From NCBI GenBank assembly GCA_964036295.1, contig OZ038466.1, positions 13,798,001 to 13,862,000 on the forward strand: a stretch of DNA of 64,000 nucleotides, read 5' to 3'. This DNA is from Plumapathes pennacea (Eukaryota > Cnidaria > Anthozoa > Antipatharia > Myriopathidae). A program made the position numbers and the translations under genes. Positions 1 through 11,735 of the stretch are shown piece after piece. A model generated the notes under the pieces. That model ran no database searches, had not been told where the DNA came from, and saw only the letters and a list, made by a program, of their open reading frames with translations. Numbering within the stretch: position 1 is the first letter of the stretch; each line of letters starts with the position of its first letter.

Positions 1-553
1 CTGTTCACAAATTGCCAAATGTTTGGAGCTGTAATTTTGTGTTTACATGGGTTGGCTAAATTTTCACAGCTCAATGAGCCTAAGAAGTGGAGCGTGACAA
101 GTGTGCTCATGCAAGTGTGTCAGGGACATAATTCAAGAAGAAAATAGCAATCTGGCAGGCTCTCCTTTCACCATGCTTCGCTGAACAACAGACAAGAGAG
201 CCTGCTTGCAGGGTATTCAGTGCACAATGCAAGGTTCAAAAGGAATGGTTGTCCAGTTGTGCCAGACAACCAGAAACTCAAGCATAAGCATCATGAAATG
301 ATGAGAATTAATAGTGAATGTTTCATGCAGTAGGAGGTACAGTATGGGGCAACCATAATATTGCTGAGGGACAACTGAACACAAAGGTTAATTTCAACCC
401 TGGTGCAGTATATTAATATACAAGTACATAAAAACACAGACATGGGGATAGGCTGGGTAGGCCATTGGTAGGAAGGTAACTAAATTAATTTTGGTCTTAC
501 TGTATCTGTCAAGATCAGAACAATCAAAAGTGACACTGATCCAAATACTGTAC
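1..553. other. Unassigned left edge, downstream of CACTA-like exon
   Basis: Apart from the last bases of the flanking intron I see no gene here. The next coding exons expected for the minus-strand CACTA-type transposase (after the exon ending at 554) are not recognisable. They may lie left of the window or have been lost. Confidence 0.4.
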
Positions 554-2379
554 CTCTTTTCTGGGGGCAGCTCATTTATGACAAGGTACACTGGCCAAAG
601 CCCAAAGTTAGATGAGTGGAAAATAGAAACGCCATCTGTGTTCAACGTAAAGGAGAGGTGCATTTCCTTTCTTCTGGCAGCAGCTGATGTTCCATGGAAA
701 TATCCTTCATGATCAAAATGCTTCTTGTACAGTGTGCCATCTAAAATGTCTTCCATGTTTTGTCCATATTTCTTCTTTCTGTTCTTGCGGTAAAGTAGCA
801 CCTCGTCTGCTGAATCATCCATACCTTTGAATGGAATGTTATAAATTAATGTTCTACCTGTATATACAGTATCGTTGACCACCTGGCATTTTCACTAAAC
901 AATTAAGAATCCTAGTAGATGAACACAATGAAGTTGCAATGACAACTTAAAATGAAGCCAACATCGATGCCAAGAACAATGCAATCGTGATGCACTAGTG
1001 ACAGTATTATTTCAGTGAAAATTGTCATTTCACTTCGTGAGCACAAGCGATCTAAGGTTGCTTGTCGAAACAAACTCACTTTTAATAGATATACTGTGTA
1101 AACTAGATAAAAACTCATGAGAAAATGTTGTGGGTCAGTACTGAATGGAATGCAGCTGTATATGACTACCATTAGAGACTTCCAAAGTACTCAAAACAAA
1201 ACCAAATATTAAATTATTTCCAACCTAATTCTCCTTTTGTCAGTTGTGTGGGGATATCTGTGTGAATTTAGTATTATTAGTACTGAGAAATAAAGTTGCT
1301 GTTGCTGTTGAACCAATAAGTGCTGAGTGCTTGCTTAATTGTTGGACCAGAGGATTTTTTTTCAAAAGGGGGTACTTATTCGAGCATTTAGTAATTTGGA
1401 AACTCTCAGTGCAGTAAATCAATTAACAACTTATTTATAGCTACTGAACTGCCCAGAGGAAAATCAGATGATACACACACGTACGTGTTTGATATCAAAG
1501 ACACAATATATGATGAAACATGTATGTCCACCTACCTCGAATTAGTGCTTGTAGTTGGTGTAGGAAGGGTATGACAATAAAATACGGGACTTGCGATCCT
1601 TTCTTGTCAAAGTCAAGTAAACGGGCTGCATTTGAGCACCTGACAGGTTTTTGCGTACCAAAGTACTGTTGGCAGAAGGAACAGTAATAGTGAAATTCTA
1701 TGGGGTTCTTCAATTTCCCAAAGAAGTCGCGGAGTAACTTCGTTGTCTTTGCACAATTGTTGGGCAGAAGGCAATGCAACTCGATCAAAGATAGCAAATC
1801 AGTAAGTGCGACTCCAGAGAGTGCGTGTCTAACAGCAAATGTTATTATGAGCAACACGCTAGTTCCAAGTGTCAAACGACAACCAGCATAAAGAGGTAAG
1901 TTTGCATTCTTGTCTAGTGGTTCTCTGCACTCATCTTTACTTTCGTTAATTTCTTCCTCCAGTATTTCATCGTCAAGGAAATCATCCGCAAATGCTGTGT
2001 CTTGGGCGTATTCCTCGTAGTCACTGAGCAAAGCTGGTTCTTTAGCCATCAACAGCAGTTCTTCCTCGTTGTTCGCAAACCAAGAAGAGTCCGATCCATC
2101 AATGGTGAAAGTGTTATTTTCAGATAATGGGTCAGGTTCGTCCAACGGCCAGATGGAAGTATCATCGAAATCCGATGCATCATCCACAGTTTCTCCAAAG
2201 GCTGTTTCTATTGACGCAGATTCCTGGTCTGAAACGTCACTGCAACGACTTTTCTTCCATCTGTTTTTTGTAGTTCTCGGTACACTACCAGATGAAGAAT
2301 CGGATAAATACTGCAAATACGGACCTCTGCTACGCTTCCCGTTCTCAGCCGACTTCTCAGCCATATTTGACGTGTACAT
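554..2379 (-). CDS. CACTA/EnSpm (tnp2-type) transposase, 5' two exons, partial
   Basis: Two minus-strand exons. Exon 1 runs from an ATG at 2379 (a second in-frame ATG is at 2364) to 1536, followed by donor GTAGGT. It has a Ser/Asp/Glu-rich acidic N-terminus, then a segment typical of cnidarian tnp2-like transposases (ALSGVALTDLLSL, then HYYCSFCQQYFG, a Cys pair). Exon 2 is 857-554, with acceptor TATATACAG and donor GTACAG. It carries the family hallmark LNTDGVSIF...LWPVYLVINELPP. The join 1536/857 keeps phase (one base plus two). The catalytic downstream part is not seen, so the gene is partial. The family call rests on recalled motifs. What follows in the family (an LWFG-type block) is absent. 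It starts only about 160 bp from the divergent BEN gene. Confidence 0.68.
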
Positions 2380-2537
2380 TCGTCGAGCATGCGCTTTAGA
2401 CAATGAAAGGATCTGGGATCGAGATTCTTACCCACAATGCCACGGTTCTCACAAACCAAAAAGCGTGGGCGATTCCGCAGTTCTTTCCAGCAAGCAAATC
2501 TTTGTACGACAATCAAGTCAAATAATTGTGTTTAGTC
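2380..2537. promoter_or_regulatory. Short divergent intergenic region (putative bidirectional promoter)
   Basis: About 160 bp separate the start of the minus-strand CACTA-like gene (ATG at 2379 or 2364) from the ATG of the plus-strand BEN gene (2538). Both genes must draw promoter function from this stretch or from their first exons. I see no clear TATA box. The call rests on geometry only. Confidence 0.35.
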
Positions 2538-5500
2538 ATGAATGAAGAGCGACCGACAGCTTCCCGAAGACATAACAAGACTCCTGCGCGTCTGGAGGAT
2601 CAAGGTGAGAGTCCTGGTTTTGGGGAATTGAGTCAATCTAAGGATGGAATATTTTAAAAGCTTTGTAAAGCCCTGGCCAAACGATGTGCAAGTCGACGCA
2701 AATTGATGCAAGTTTTCAAACTTGCACGGACTTGCGTTTCGTTTGGCCACCAACTTGCACGGATTTGCATCGACTTGAAGTGACTTGCATGGAATTTGAA
2801 CATGTTCAAATTTTCATGCAAGTCGACGCAGGTTTTTCACCTAAAACAGCGAAGAGCGCGTTAGCAAAGGCAAGTCTACATTAAAAAATCAAAAGTAAAA
2901 GCCTCCTCATTAGTTTCCAGCTCAAGAGAGACTTTTGACTCGGTTTCTGACTCAGAACCGTCAAAAAATGAAAAAGTTTTTACAAAACTTGCATGAGCTT
3001 GCATCGACTTGCGTCTCGTTTGGCCACCTTTTGCAAGTCGATGCAAATTTTTTTGTCATGCCGAACTTGCATTGACTTGCATCTCGTTTGGCCAGGGCTT
3101 AATATATTGTACTGCAAACATCGATCGACCACATAAACGGCCGGCCGCCCCTAATTCATCCATGCTGATCATCGACTCCCCATTTCAGTATATTGACCGG
3201 ACTGATTGCATGTAATTGTTCTTTCGATCGATCGCCATTACGTGGTCGCGCGATCCTTTATACTAGCTGTGAATATAATTGTATTTTTCTTTTCTTTTAG
3301 TGTACTACCTGGTGCAATTTGTGGATGATGGCATTCTAGACATCATGACCAACAAGGACCTGAAAACGAGGGATTCTGACGGTCTCAAAGAAGCAAAGTA
3401 CGGAGACTCGTATTACTTGTGCACAGTCATGTATGAAAGCGGTGAGTTAATCGACATTTCATCCATGAGATGTACAGCATGCAGATTCCTGCTAGTCTTG
3501 GAGAGCCAAGCTCTCATTTTTATATATGATTTATTGTAGGTACAAATTGATTATTTATATGTTCTTGTATATGACAAGGAGGACGTCATGAAGAGGAAGA
3601 ATGCGATGGAGAAGCTGAAGACACCACCGGGGAAGCAAACAACCAACAAGAATAAGGATCAAATTACCCAGAAGAAGAACAGGAGCAAGGCCAAAAAAAA
3701 CCCTGAGGAAAAGGAACAAGTAAAGCCTACAGATGGAGAAATAGAGATTATAGGAAATCAAGAAGAGGCTGCAAAGAAGAAAGCAGAAAAAGAGAAGAAA
3801 AAAGCTGAAAAAGAAAAGACAAGGGCTGATAGGAAAGGCAAAAAGCTTAAAAAGACAAGGAAAGAGTGGCCTTGAAGGAGAGAGATCATAACGTACTTGA
3901 GCAAATGAACTCTATGGCAAGGACCCTGAATGAAGGGAATACCCTTGACTTGTCAGATGATCATCATCTGAATTTTTCTGATGATGATGAATTTGATAAT
4001 TTTGAGAGCTCAGATGTGGTGGCTGACTGCTGTACAATTCTAACCAGCTCTCCCATCTCCAAGCTAACATCACCATCAAGCGCCACCAGAAACACCAATC
4101 AATCCATCCATCCTCAGTCCCATGAGCCAAGTACCATTGGTGGGAGATGGCCTAAACAGCACAACTCTAGTGCTGCACATCTGCAGCAACGGCCTAGCTT
4201 TGGTGGTAAGAGACCTAGACATCAAGATCGGCCAGCACAATATCAACAACAACGGTTGACCACTGGTGGCAAGAGGCCTCGACAACAACAACAAACAGTC
4301 GCTACACGGGGTCAGCAGCAATGGCCTACCATTGGTGGACTAAGGTCCATCAGTATTCCCAATCCCAGCTGCCAGAACTGTGAAGAATACATTAGGATAA
4401 TCACAAGCAAGGATGAGGAAATTGCTCAGCTGAAAGCCCAAGGTAATTATGGTATAATCTTCCATTATTTTACCTTTACAATTTCTAACATGACAGTCCT
4501 ATTGTGATATACAGTATAGGCAGAGATTCCACTAGACCGGTATATGTCAGTATTTACTAATCTTTCCTTATCTTTCTTTATCTATCCTATCTTTACTAAT
4601 CTTACTGTTCTGGAAAAAAACTGAGACTGCAGCTGGTACTATTTCGGACCAGAAAAATATGAAGTACAAAACAGCAAACTTTTTTTTTCTGACATCTAGC
4701 TCTCTTGTTCAAAAGATAGCCCATGCTGAATAAATTCTACTCATTCTACTGAAGATTCTGCTCTGAAACAGTAAAAAAATCAACAAGATATGATTGTCTC
4801 ATGTCCAGTTCCACACATCACAGGTGTGTAATCCTTGTGGGGTAAGGGGCAGTTGGAGGGGGCTGGGGGAAGAAGTTTTGGTATAGGGAACTGGACATGA
4901 GTCAATCATATCTCATCTAGTTTTCTACCATTCAGAACATTTTTCGTGAATATCCAGTGTGGGCTCCCTGAGTAATGTCAAAGGAATTCTCATTTCAGCA
5001 TGAAGCTGAATCAATGCACATGTAAATTCAATCACACATGCCGTCAGTTAAGCCATGTTTATCAGTTTTTGCAGTTTCATGTTTTATGATATCACAATTT
5101 TCTAAGGGCGCTGTTGATTAAAATGATTAAGACTGATACATCTATTATCCACTATTTTGCTTCACTTATATGTTATGTACTGATCACGTGGCTCCTTATC
5201 AGGAAAAAGTTATCCTATGGTATTCTGTACAGCTGATGGACATGCAAGTCTAGCAGAACTCTCAATAGGGCATACTCAAGCTTTTGAATGCCATACTTAT
5301 ACATATTATATACATGTAACAGCAATACATGCATGTACATAATGCACTCATCACATTGCCTCATCTTGAATTCTTGGCAAACTGATGTCCACCATAAGCT
5401 TGTGTTCATGAAAGGATTTACAGACATAAAAGGATTGTACTATAATTTGTAAAAATATCAGCCAATTAGACATGAATTATTTATTGCATTCAGCATTTAA

Positions 5501-7282
5501 AATCCACAATCCATTGTTTAAATGTTTGCACATAAATTTCACACACTGTTATCTTATTCTCTCCTTAGCAACTGGTTGTTATGAATCAGTACCAAGGTCA
5601 GGAAAGGTGCCGCAAATAGTGGCTGACCGCTTCAAGGTAATTTAAAGCTATAGCAATGACAATTTATTATACTAGCAGCTATACCTGGTAACTCCCTCTC
5701 ATTCTTTGCTGCAGTACACATCTGGATCCCGAAAACCTTATCACATAAAAAATCTTTATACATGTATAGTTGAAACTTAACAGTTTATTTGCACAATTCT
5801 GCCTTTCACTATCAAACTATGTACAAAGTTAGTCCATGATACATGTCAAGGTTGTCTTAATATTGTTCAATATATTACAAGCTATATTAATTTATATTAT
5901 ACCATAAATGCTCTAATGCACTGGGGAGAGGGGGGGTGCATATTATTTTTTAAAAATGACCTTGGAAAGGAAGGACTATTGGAAAGAATTACAGTATAAT
6001 TATAACATATGGTGTTCAACCTTTTTAGGAAACCCCCTCCCCCCAAAAAAGAAAAAAAATGGGGGCTACTGCAAGTCAGTTCTAACATGTGGCCTATTTC
6101 ATTTTAGATGGTGGAGTTATCAAGCGGGAGAGGTGTTTACCTCTTGCAAGACCACCTTAACACAGCAAAAAGCAAGAGCAGTGCAACATCTGCAGCATGC
6201 TTTTTACTGAGTTGTTTCTACAAAAATGGTGAGCTCATTGGGAGGAACCTGACAGGGGCCCATCAGAAAGAATCAGTGGATTCTGATGTACTTGCTTCCA
6301 TTTTGGGTAAGTAGAAAATGTATCTTTGAGAAATTTTCTATATTTTATCAGCTATCAGAGACTAGATTTTGATTAAAGGAGAACTGAAGTCTAAGATCAA
6401 CATGACTTTAAATCAATGCTTAAACCATTATAACAACATGTTTTTAATTTTTTTCTCATATATGGATTATTAGGCAAATAATCCATAATTTAGAGCCTTT
6501 GCATGTCATTTGCATTCATTAGCACCGTGGCACAGAAACCGTGTTTCAGCGGTAATTATGACGTATATTTAAGGTAAAAATTTTTTTTTTCGGATTTTAT
6601 GCAAACCAAAAAACAGAAATGCACAGGTTTCTTCCTTTTGTCCTTATAACAGTAAATCTCTACGCATTTTTGTTTTTTGTTTTGCATAAAATCCGAAAAA
6701 AACTTTTAGTTTTACCCTAAATATACGTCATAATTACCGCTGAAACACGGTTTCTGCGCCGCGGTACTAATGAATGCAAATGACATGTAAAGGCAATAAA
6801 TTCCAATTTACTCGACTAAATAATCCATATATGAGAAAAAACAGATTATACTGGTTTACATAATTGATTTAAAGTCATGTTGACATCAGCCTTCAGTTCT
6901 CCTTTAAGATGTTCTAATCAGACCAGAATATGGGAGCTATCACAATCTTTAAAAGATTACTGAAAGCTTCCATAAGCAATGTTTTGCAGGGTGAGTATAT
7001 TTGATGAAAGATCCATAGAAACATGATTGCGCCGGCAGTTCAACTTTCACATAGTTGATGCAACATTATCATCCTAATAGTTATAGAAACATGCAGGAAT
7101 TTGTAAAATCATGCATGCTATGAAGATTGCTTTAATAACTTTATTTGTATGCATGCTGCTGATACAATAAAATACTCTTTTGATTCTTTTCAGATTTTGC
7201 AGCGAGGCAAGGGGGAAAGGACTCTGCCATAAGACAAGCACTAAGAAACAAAATTAGTGCAATTACAACAAGAGCAAAATAA
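2538..7282 (+). CDS. BEN-domain protein, six exons
   Basis: Exons: 2538-2604, 3301-3441, about 3576-4442, 5569-5636, 6108-6306, 7194-7282 (TAA). All have GT-AG borders, and phases agree for joins 1/2, 3/4, 4/5 and 5/6. Exon 2 encodes a small N-terminal module (YYLVQFVDDGILDI). Exon 3 encodes a very Lys/Glu-rich coiled coil, then a Gln/Pro-rich linker with repeated GGKRPR motifs. Exons 5-6 encode a BEN domain (MVELSSGRGVYLL...LNTAK...LTGAHQK). BEN domains bind DNA or chromatin proteins in the nucleus and often act in repression. Oddities: the 2/3 join is out of phase, and the frame changes near 3865 within exon 3. The copy is therefore damaged, or there are indel errors. Introns hold MITEs at 2668-3100 and 6377-6903; the 1.1-kb intron 4443-5568 shows nothing recognisable. 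It could be a host gene or the partner of the divergent transposase. Confidence 0.75.
2668..3100. mobile_element. MITE with TIRs and internal TGCAAGTCGATGC motif array
   Basis: The ends are inverted: AAGCCCTGGCCAAACGA at the left, and its reverse complement ending CCAGGGCTT at 3100. Both subterminal regions are packed with variants of TGCAAGTCGATGCAAG in both orientations. It lies in intron 1 of the BEN gene. No coding capacity is seen. The end structure resembles the MITE at 23310-23720, which is built on a different motif. I could not fix the target duplication. Confidence 0.7.
6377..6903. mobile_element. TTAA-flanked foldback MITE (piggyBac/Kolobok-type target)
   Basis: 527 bp bounded by TTAA on both sides (6373-6376 and 6904-6907). 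Terminal repeats are AGGAGAACTGAAG / CTTCAGTTCTCCT. Inside, the arms continue as long inverted repeats: CGTCATAATTACCGCTGAA pairs with its complement, and ATGCAAATGACATG likewise. Nearly the whole element can therefore fold on itself. It lies in the last intron of the BEN gene. No ORF. TTAA duplication is known for piggyBac, Kolobok and Sola3 elements; which one mobilised it is unknown. Confidence 0.85.
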
Positions 7283-7510
7283 GACTTCTGTTTGAGTGGC
7301 TGCATGAAGTAGTTGGAATAACTATTTCTATTTTTTGTTTTGTCACTATCATTGTAGTTTTACCACAGTTTATACAAGTTTCCCAGTTCTTAGAGAAGAA
7401 TGTCGGAACAATTATACAATGTATGAACTTTTATATTTTGTTTCAATTGTTACTGAATCATGACTAGTTTTACCACTCAGTTTATACAAGCTAGTAGACC
7501 TAATGTCACA
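7283..7510. other. 3' flank of BEN gene
   Basis: Probable 3' UTR and flank of the BEN gene. It holds an imperfect direct repeat of about 25 bp (AGTTTTACCAC...GTTTATACAAG) near 7360 and near 7470. No gene is seen. Confidence 0.4.
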
Positions 7511-7867
7511 GTTTTTGGCCACTATCTTGGACGAGTAGGCAAGAATTTGAAGGAGAGGTTACCAAGCCCGATACATTTCTTTGTAAAAGTTCTTCATGGC
7601 TGACAACAACACAAGATTAATTCTCAAAGTTTTCTGTGAATTTTCAAGCCTGGGTGATGTCGGTGTCTATGAGTACTAGAGGTATAAGTATTTTTAAATC
7701 TACTTACCTTTAGCACCCAAGGATGCCTAGATCAACAAGGTTAAAAAAATCACAGAAATCTTTGAGAAACCTTGTGTTGTCAGCCATGAGGAACTTTGAC
7801 AAGAAATGTATGGGGCTTGGTAACCTCTCCAATTTATTGCCAACTCGTCAAAATGGCGGCCAAAAAC
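7511..7867. mobile_element. Foldback MITE
   Basis: The arms 7511-7640 and 7740-7867 are inverted copies of each other. Shared blocks include GTTTTTGGCC, GAGAGGTTACCAAGCCC and CATGGCTGACAACA. The spacer is about 100 bp. No ORF and no clear target duplication. Confidence 0.7.
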
Positions 7868-8158
7868 CTACTAAGTATACTTAAAGTATATTTAAAGTAT
7901 ACTTATCATAGTAACCATTTGTGATGTTGAAAAGTATACTTTAAGTATACTCGCAGAACAGAGTACCTTCTCAGTATACTTAAAGTATACTTTAGGGTGT
8001 TCCAATATCAGGTGGGCTTAAGTATCTACAAGTATACTTTAAGTATGCATCCAAAGTATACTCTGAGTATACTCCGAGTACACTTTATGTATACTTTTTA
8101 ATGGTTGTTGCGGTATACTTTGATTACAAAATTAGTATACTTTAAGTATAGATTTTTT
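7868..8158. repeat. Palindromic GTATAC-rich array
   Basis: About a dozen copies of AGTATACTT or its complement within 290 bp, many paired as AGTATACTTTAAGTATACT, itself a palindrome. Spacing is irregular, so it is not a simple microsatellite. It sits between the 7511-7867 MITE and family A. Confidence 0.75.
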
Positions 8159-8162
8159 TGGT

Positions 8163-8650
8163 AAGGGTAACCAGCATGTAACTGTTGCTGTTGTTTTTCA
8201 TTTTTTAAGTATTACCATTATTTTCTACTAATAATACCAGTTACCAGATAAATATTACTTGTTATTTACAACATCTGGCCCATTTCTAAAATATTATAAT
8301 ATATACCTTGTTTAAATTTTTAAAAATGTAGCATGTACGACTAATGAGTACAGGCGAACACACACAGACCAAGAAACGAGAGAATCCATCTTCAACATTA
8401 ATTCTCAGCATGGACTGCATATGGTACAGTAGCTTATCAATGGTAATCACTCAAACAAATGAGTGAACACTCTTTGAGAGACTAATAGAACTAATTACTA
8501 AAATAATATCACATCTTAGTGATAACCTATGAAGCATCTCTGAAATAATATATTCTATACTTTGTTTAACTAACCAGCATGTAACTGTTGCTGTTGTTTT
8601 TCATTTTTTAAGTATTACCATTATTTTCTACTAATAATACCAGTTACCAA
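8163..8650 (-). repeat. Repeat family A, two partial units, reverse orientation
   Basis: The segment from about 8163 to 8245 is repeated almost exactly at 8570-8650 (AACCAGCATGTAACTG to CCAGTTACC). It matches, in reverse orientation, the family-A units at 13745-14401 and 32124-33760. The piece at 8390-8490 (CAGCATGGACTGCATATGG) recurs at 60180-60262. Family A is a dispersed, locally tandem repeat with no coding potential that I can see. Confidence 0.75.
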
Positions 8651-11297
8651 ATGCCGTCGGATCTGTTCGTAAACTTTCATGCTCGGCGTTGCGTAACTGC
8701 ATTTTCAATTATTCATGTATGTGTTCACGAGTTTTCACGTTTTACAGTTCAATGTAGTTTTCGCCGCTAGTGGTCTTGTTCATTGCTTATGTTCGTGTGC
8801 TTTTTGTCTTTTCATGCATTTTGGTACATGGTCCTCGCGATACAGTCGGTAAGCCTTTATTCCTTTGATTGTATTAGTTTGGTGCATCAGTTTTATTTAA
8901 TTAAGTTGTATGTATGTGTTTAGAAAACCTGGCAACCTGGCTTGGTTCAGTACTGGTATCTGGTGATCTGGAATTTGGAATAAAGATATGCCTGAGTTAT
9001 CGAATGTATCGGTTCTTACATGGGAGAAGACCGTAAAAGTTTTCGAGTCGCGGTCGACAACATTGTGAGCGTGAAGATTTGTTGGCTCCGACATGGCGGA
9101 AAATTAGGCAGACGACAGTGGTTTTGTTGATATTGAATATTACACAGAAGGAGGGCATGCTGTAGAAAGGAAACAAGAAGCCTTTAGGTCTTGCTCCGGA
9201 CATATTGGCACCTTGACCAGAATCTATAACAAGATTAAAAACTTTATGCATAGTAATGGCAATTGGGAGGACATTTCAAGAAGAAATCAAGTCTTCTCTC
9301 TAGCTTGGCGCAAATTTGTCAAGGTTCACGAAGGATACTTTGCTTTGCTGGAAAATGAAGATGAGAGGGAGAAAGCGCGTCCAATGTACGAAGAGCAAAT
9401 GGAGCGGAAACTAAAGCTTGATTCCGAAGTAAAATCGTGGAGGAAAACAAACACTGTTACACAGGATGCTAGAGATGATACCAGCAGTGTGAAATCCAGT
9501 GCGTCTTCGAGAAGCCGGCACAGTGGAGCGTCAAGACTATCCAACATGTTTCAAAGAAAAGAGAGCCTAGCTCTGGCTCAACTAAAGCTCAGACAGCTAC
9601 AAATACAGCAGCATTTGGAACAAAAAGAGCAAGAAATGAGAAGAAAACGGCAGTTAATTGAGGCTGAGATGGAAGCAGAGTGAGGAGCGGTGTCTCTGCA
9701 GATATGTCAACAAACAGAAGAGGAAGAAAGAAACATAAAAGGAGAAGATCGACTCTGGACCCGTTCAGCTGTTTCCATCTCTGGGGAAGCTTACAACCTT
9801 ACGTCGTGGCCTTTAAATCCTCAAGCAACCGGCTTCATGCCTAAGCCAAAGACGATGTCACAATCGGAAACACGACAAGCTGAGAACCTACAATTAAGTG
9901 GTGGCGAGGACATAGTAAGAATGCTGCAGCAAGTTCTCACTACACCCAAAATAGAATATTTAAACTTCGATGGTGACCCTTTGAAGTATGTGACATTCAT
10001 CCACAACTTCGAGATGTTCTTTGAGAAGGACAATGCGGATGATTCAAGGAGATTACAACTTTTAATACAACATTGGAAAGGAAAGGCAAGAGAGGCTGTC
10101 GAAAGTTGCGTGAACCTACCCGTAAAAGAGGGGTATCGAGTGGCAAAGAAAACCTTGTGCGATAACTTTGGCAAGCCACATGTTATTGCTGAAGCACATT
10201 AAGAAGCTGGTGGATTTACCCAGACTCAGAGCAGTGGATGGACCTTCCTTGATGGAGTTTGGTAGAAATTTGGACGTTGCCAACCGAACACTGGCTGGAA
10301 TGGGAGCAGATTACGTGGCCGATCTGGACCACATGAACACACTCAGAGAGCTTGTTTAGAAGCTGCCAATGTTTCTGAGAGGAAAATGGACAGAATGAGC
10401 TGGCACCATCCTCGAGTCTAGTAGCAGACCCAAGTTTGCCAACTTTGTAAAATTTGTGAAAACCAGAGCCAAGCTAGTGGACAACGAGTTCGGAAAGGAC
10501 ATGAACTATATAGAACCAAGGAAAGTGACAAGAAGGACAAAGGAAAGCCTAGCGTGACATCATTTACCAAGCATTGTACCCAGTCAAGTTACACGTTGTA
10601 AAACTGCAAGTGAGGTGATCTCTTCTATGCGTGCCTGCTTTGCTCGTCAAGGCATGGACTATGGAGGTGTCGGAGGTTCAAGGATCTTCCATATGTTGAG
10701 AAATGGAAATTCGTCCGATGCAATAGGCTGTGTAACAAGTGTCTGGAAGAAGGCCACATCGCAAAGGCATGCCCACGGACCACTTTCAGATGTCAAAGCC
10801 CTGGGTGCGGTGGACAGCACCATACCTTGATGCATCGCCCTGCTAGAACTTTGTTCGCACTGAGAACTCAGATAATTGGGACAGATTGCTGAATTTCCAA
10901 TGCACCAAGAAGATGTCGAGTTGGTCGACTAGTGGTGACAACCGCCCCAAGTCACATGTGGTTCTTCCCTGTTTAGAAGACAAAGAAATCTACTGGCAGA
11001 TGGAAGAAGAAATCTTGCATTGTCAGTTGGAAAGACTGTGGAAGACAGATTTTGGTGGTTTGGTTGTGGACTCTTAGGTTGCAGCATCGGTGGAAGATCA
11101 GAAGGCCTTGAGAATCATGAATGAAATGCTGGCACAAGTGAATGGTCATTTTCAAGTCGCCTTACCCTTTCGTCATGATCCACCATCTTTACCCAACAAC
11201 AAACCGATAGCAGAGCGAAGGCTTCAGCTTCTGAAGAATCGGTTCTCAAAAATGACGACTTGTTTGAGAAGTACCGGACAACCATGCAGGACTAAGA
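8651..11297 (+). mobile_element. BEL/Pao LTR retrotransposon, 3'-truncated fragment
   Basis: A gag region followed by the very start of pol, then an abrupt change into family A at about 11298. The 8651-9090 stretch has no ORF and may contain LTR and leader sequence; I could not find a second LTR or prove a primer-binding site. Reverse transcriptase, RNase H and integrase are all absent. Confidence 0.7.
9093..11297 (+). pseudogene. BEL/Pao gag and start of pol, degenerate
   Basis: Old retroelement copy, read across several frames. The gag begins with a charged helical region (9213-9680, Glu/Lys/Arg-rich coiled coil). It continues as the DUF1759-type gag core (FDGDPLKYVTFIHNFE at about 9966) and ends near 10790 in a Cys/His knuckle (CNKCLEEGHIAKAC). 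After 11090 comes the conserved segment just upstream of BEL reverse transcriptase (LPNNKPIAERRLQLLKN). Breaks seen: TAG at 9105-9107, TGA at 9681-9683, a frameshift at about 10200, further shifts after 10360, and loss of everything after 11297. The copy cannot be functional. The family call is from recalled motifs. Confidence 0.75.
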
Positions 11298-11530
11298 CGT
11301 AACATCATTTTTGTAATCAGTTTTCTTAGTGGAAAATATTTAATAATAGTTTGATAAAAATAAAAATAGTTTCCTGGGTGGTTTAAACATATTCTTAGTG
11401 TATAAAGGTGGCAATTCGAGGGCAGAATGAAGCTGCTGGCTGTATTGGGTCTGACAAAGTTTCTTGGATAACTTTTATTGTTGCACTCGTGAGTCCCTCA
11501 TACCGCCCTCCTATAATTTATATATCATAC
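11298..11530 (+). repeat. Repeat family A, partial unit
   Basis: It runs from GTAACATCATTTTTGTAAT to CCCTCCTATAATTTATA and matches 13900-14110 and 33560-33770 in the same orientation. It abuts the broken 3' end of the BEL fragment. The rest up to 11735 shows no gene. Confidence 0.7.
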
Positions 11531-11735
11531 TTTGTGAAAACTTGGTGGGCATGGACAGGAACAACATGACCTAAGGCCCATACAGTAGGATTAACAGACG
11601 ACTGCACGAACAGGGCATTTACTCTGTAGTACTCAAATGCAGTACGAGTAAGCTGGTTAAGTTGCTCTTCTGTAATCCCAAATCTATTAAATAGGGAAAC
11701 TCAATCTCGGAGCCTCTGCCCTAGATATGCAAATA

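Noticed and set aside
9821-10174. Minus-strand ORF of 117 aa
   Set aside because: Antisense shadow of the BEL gag core.
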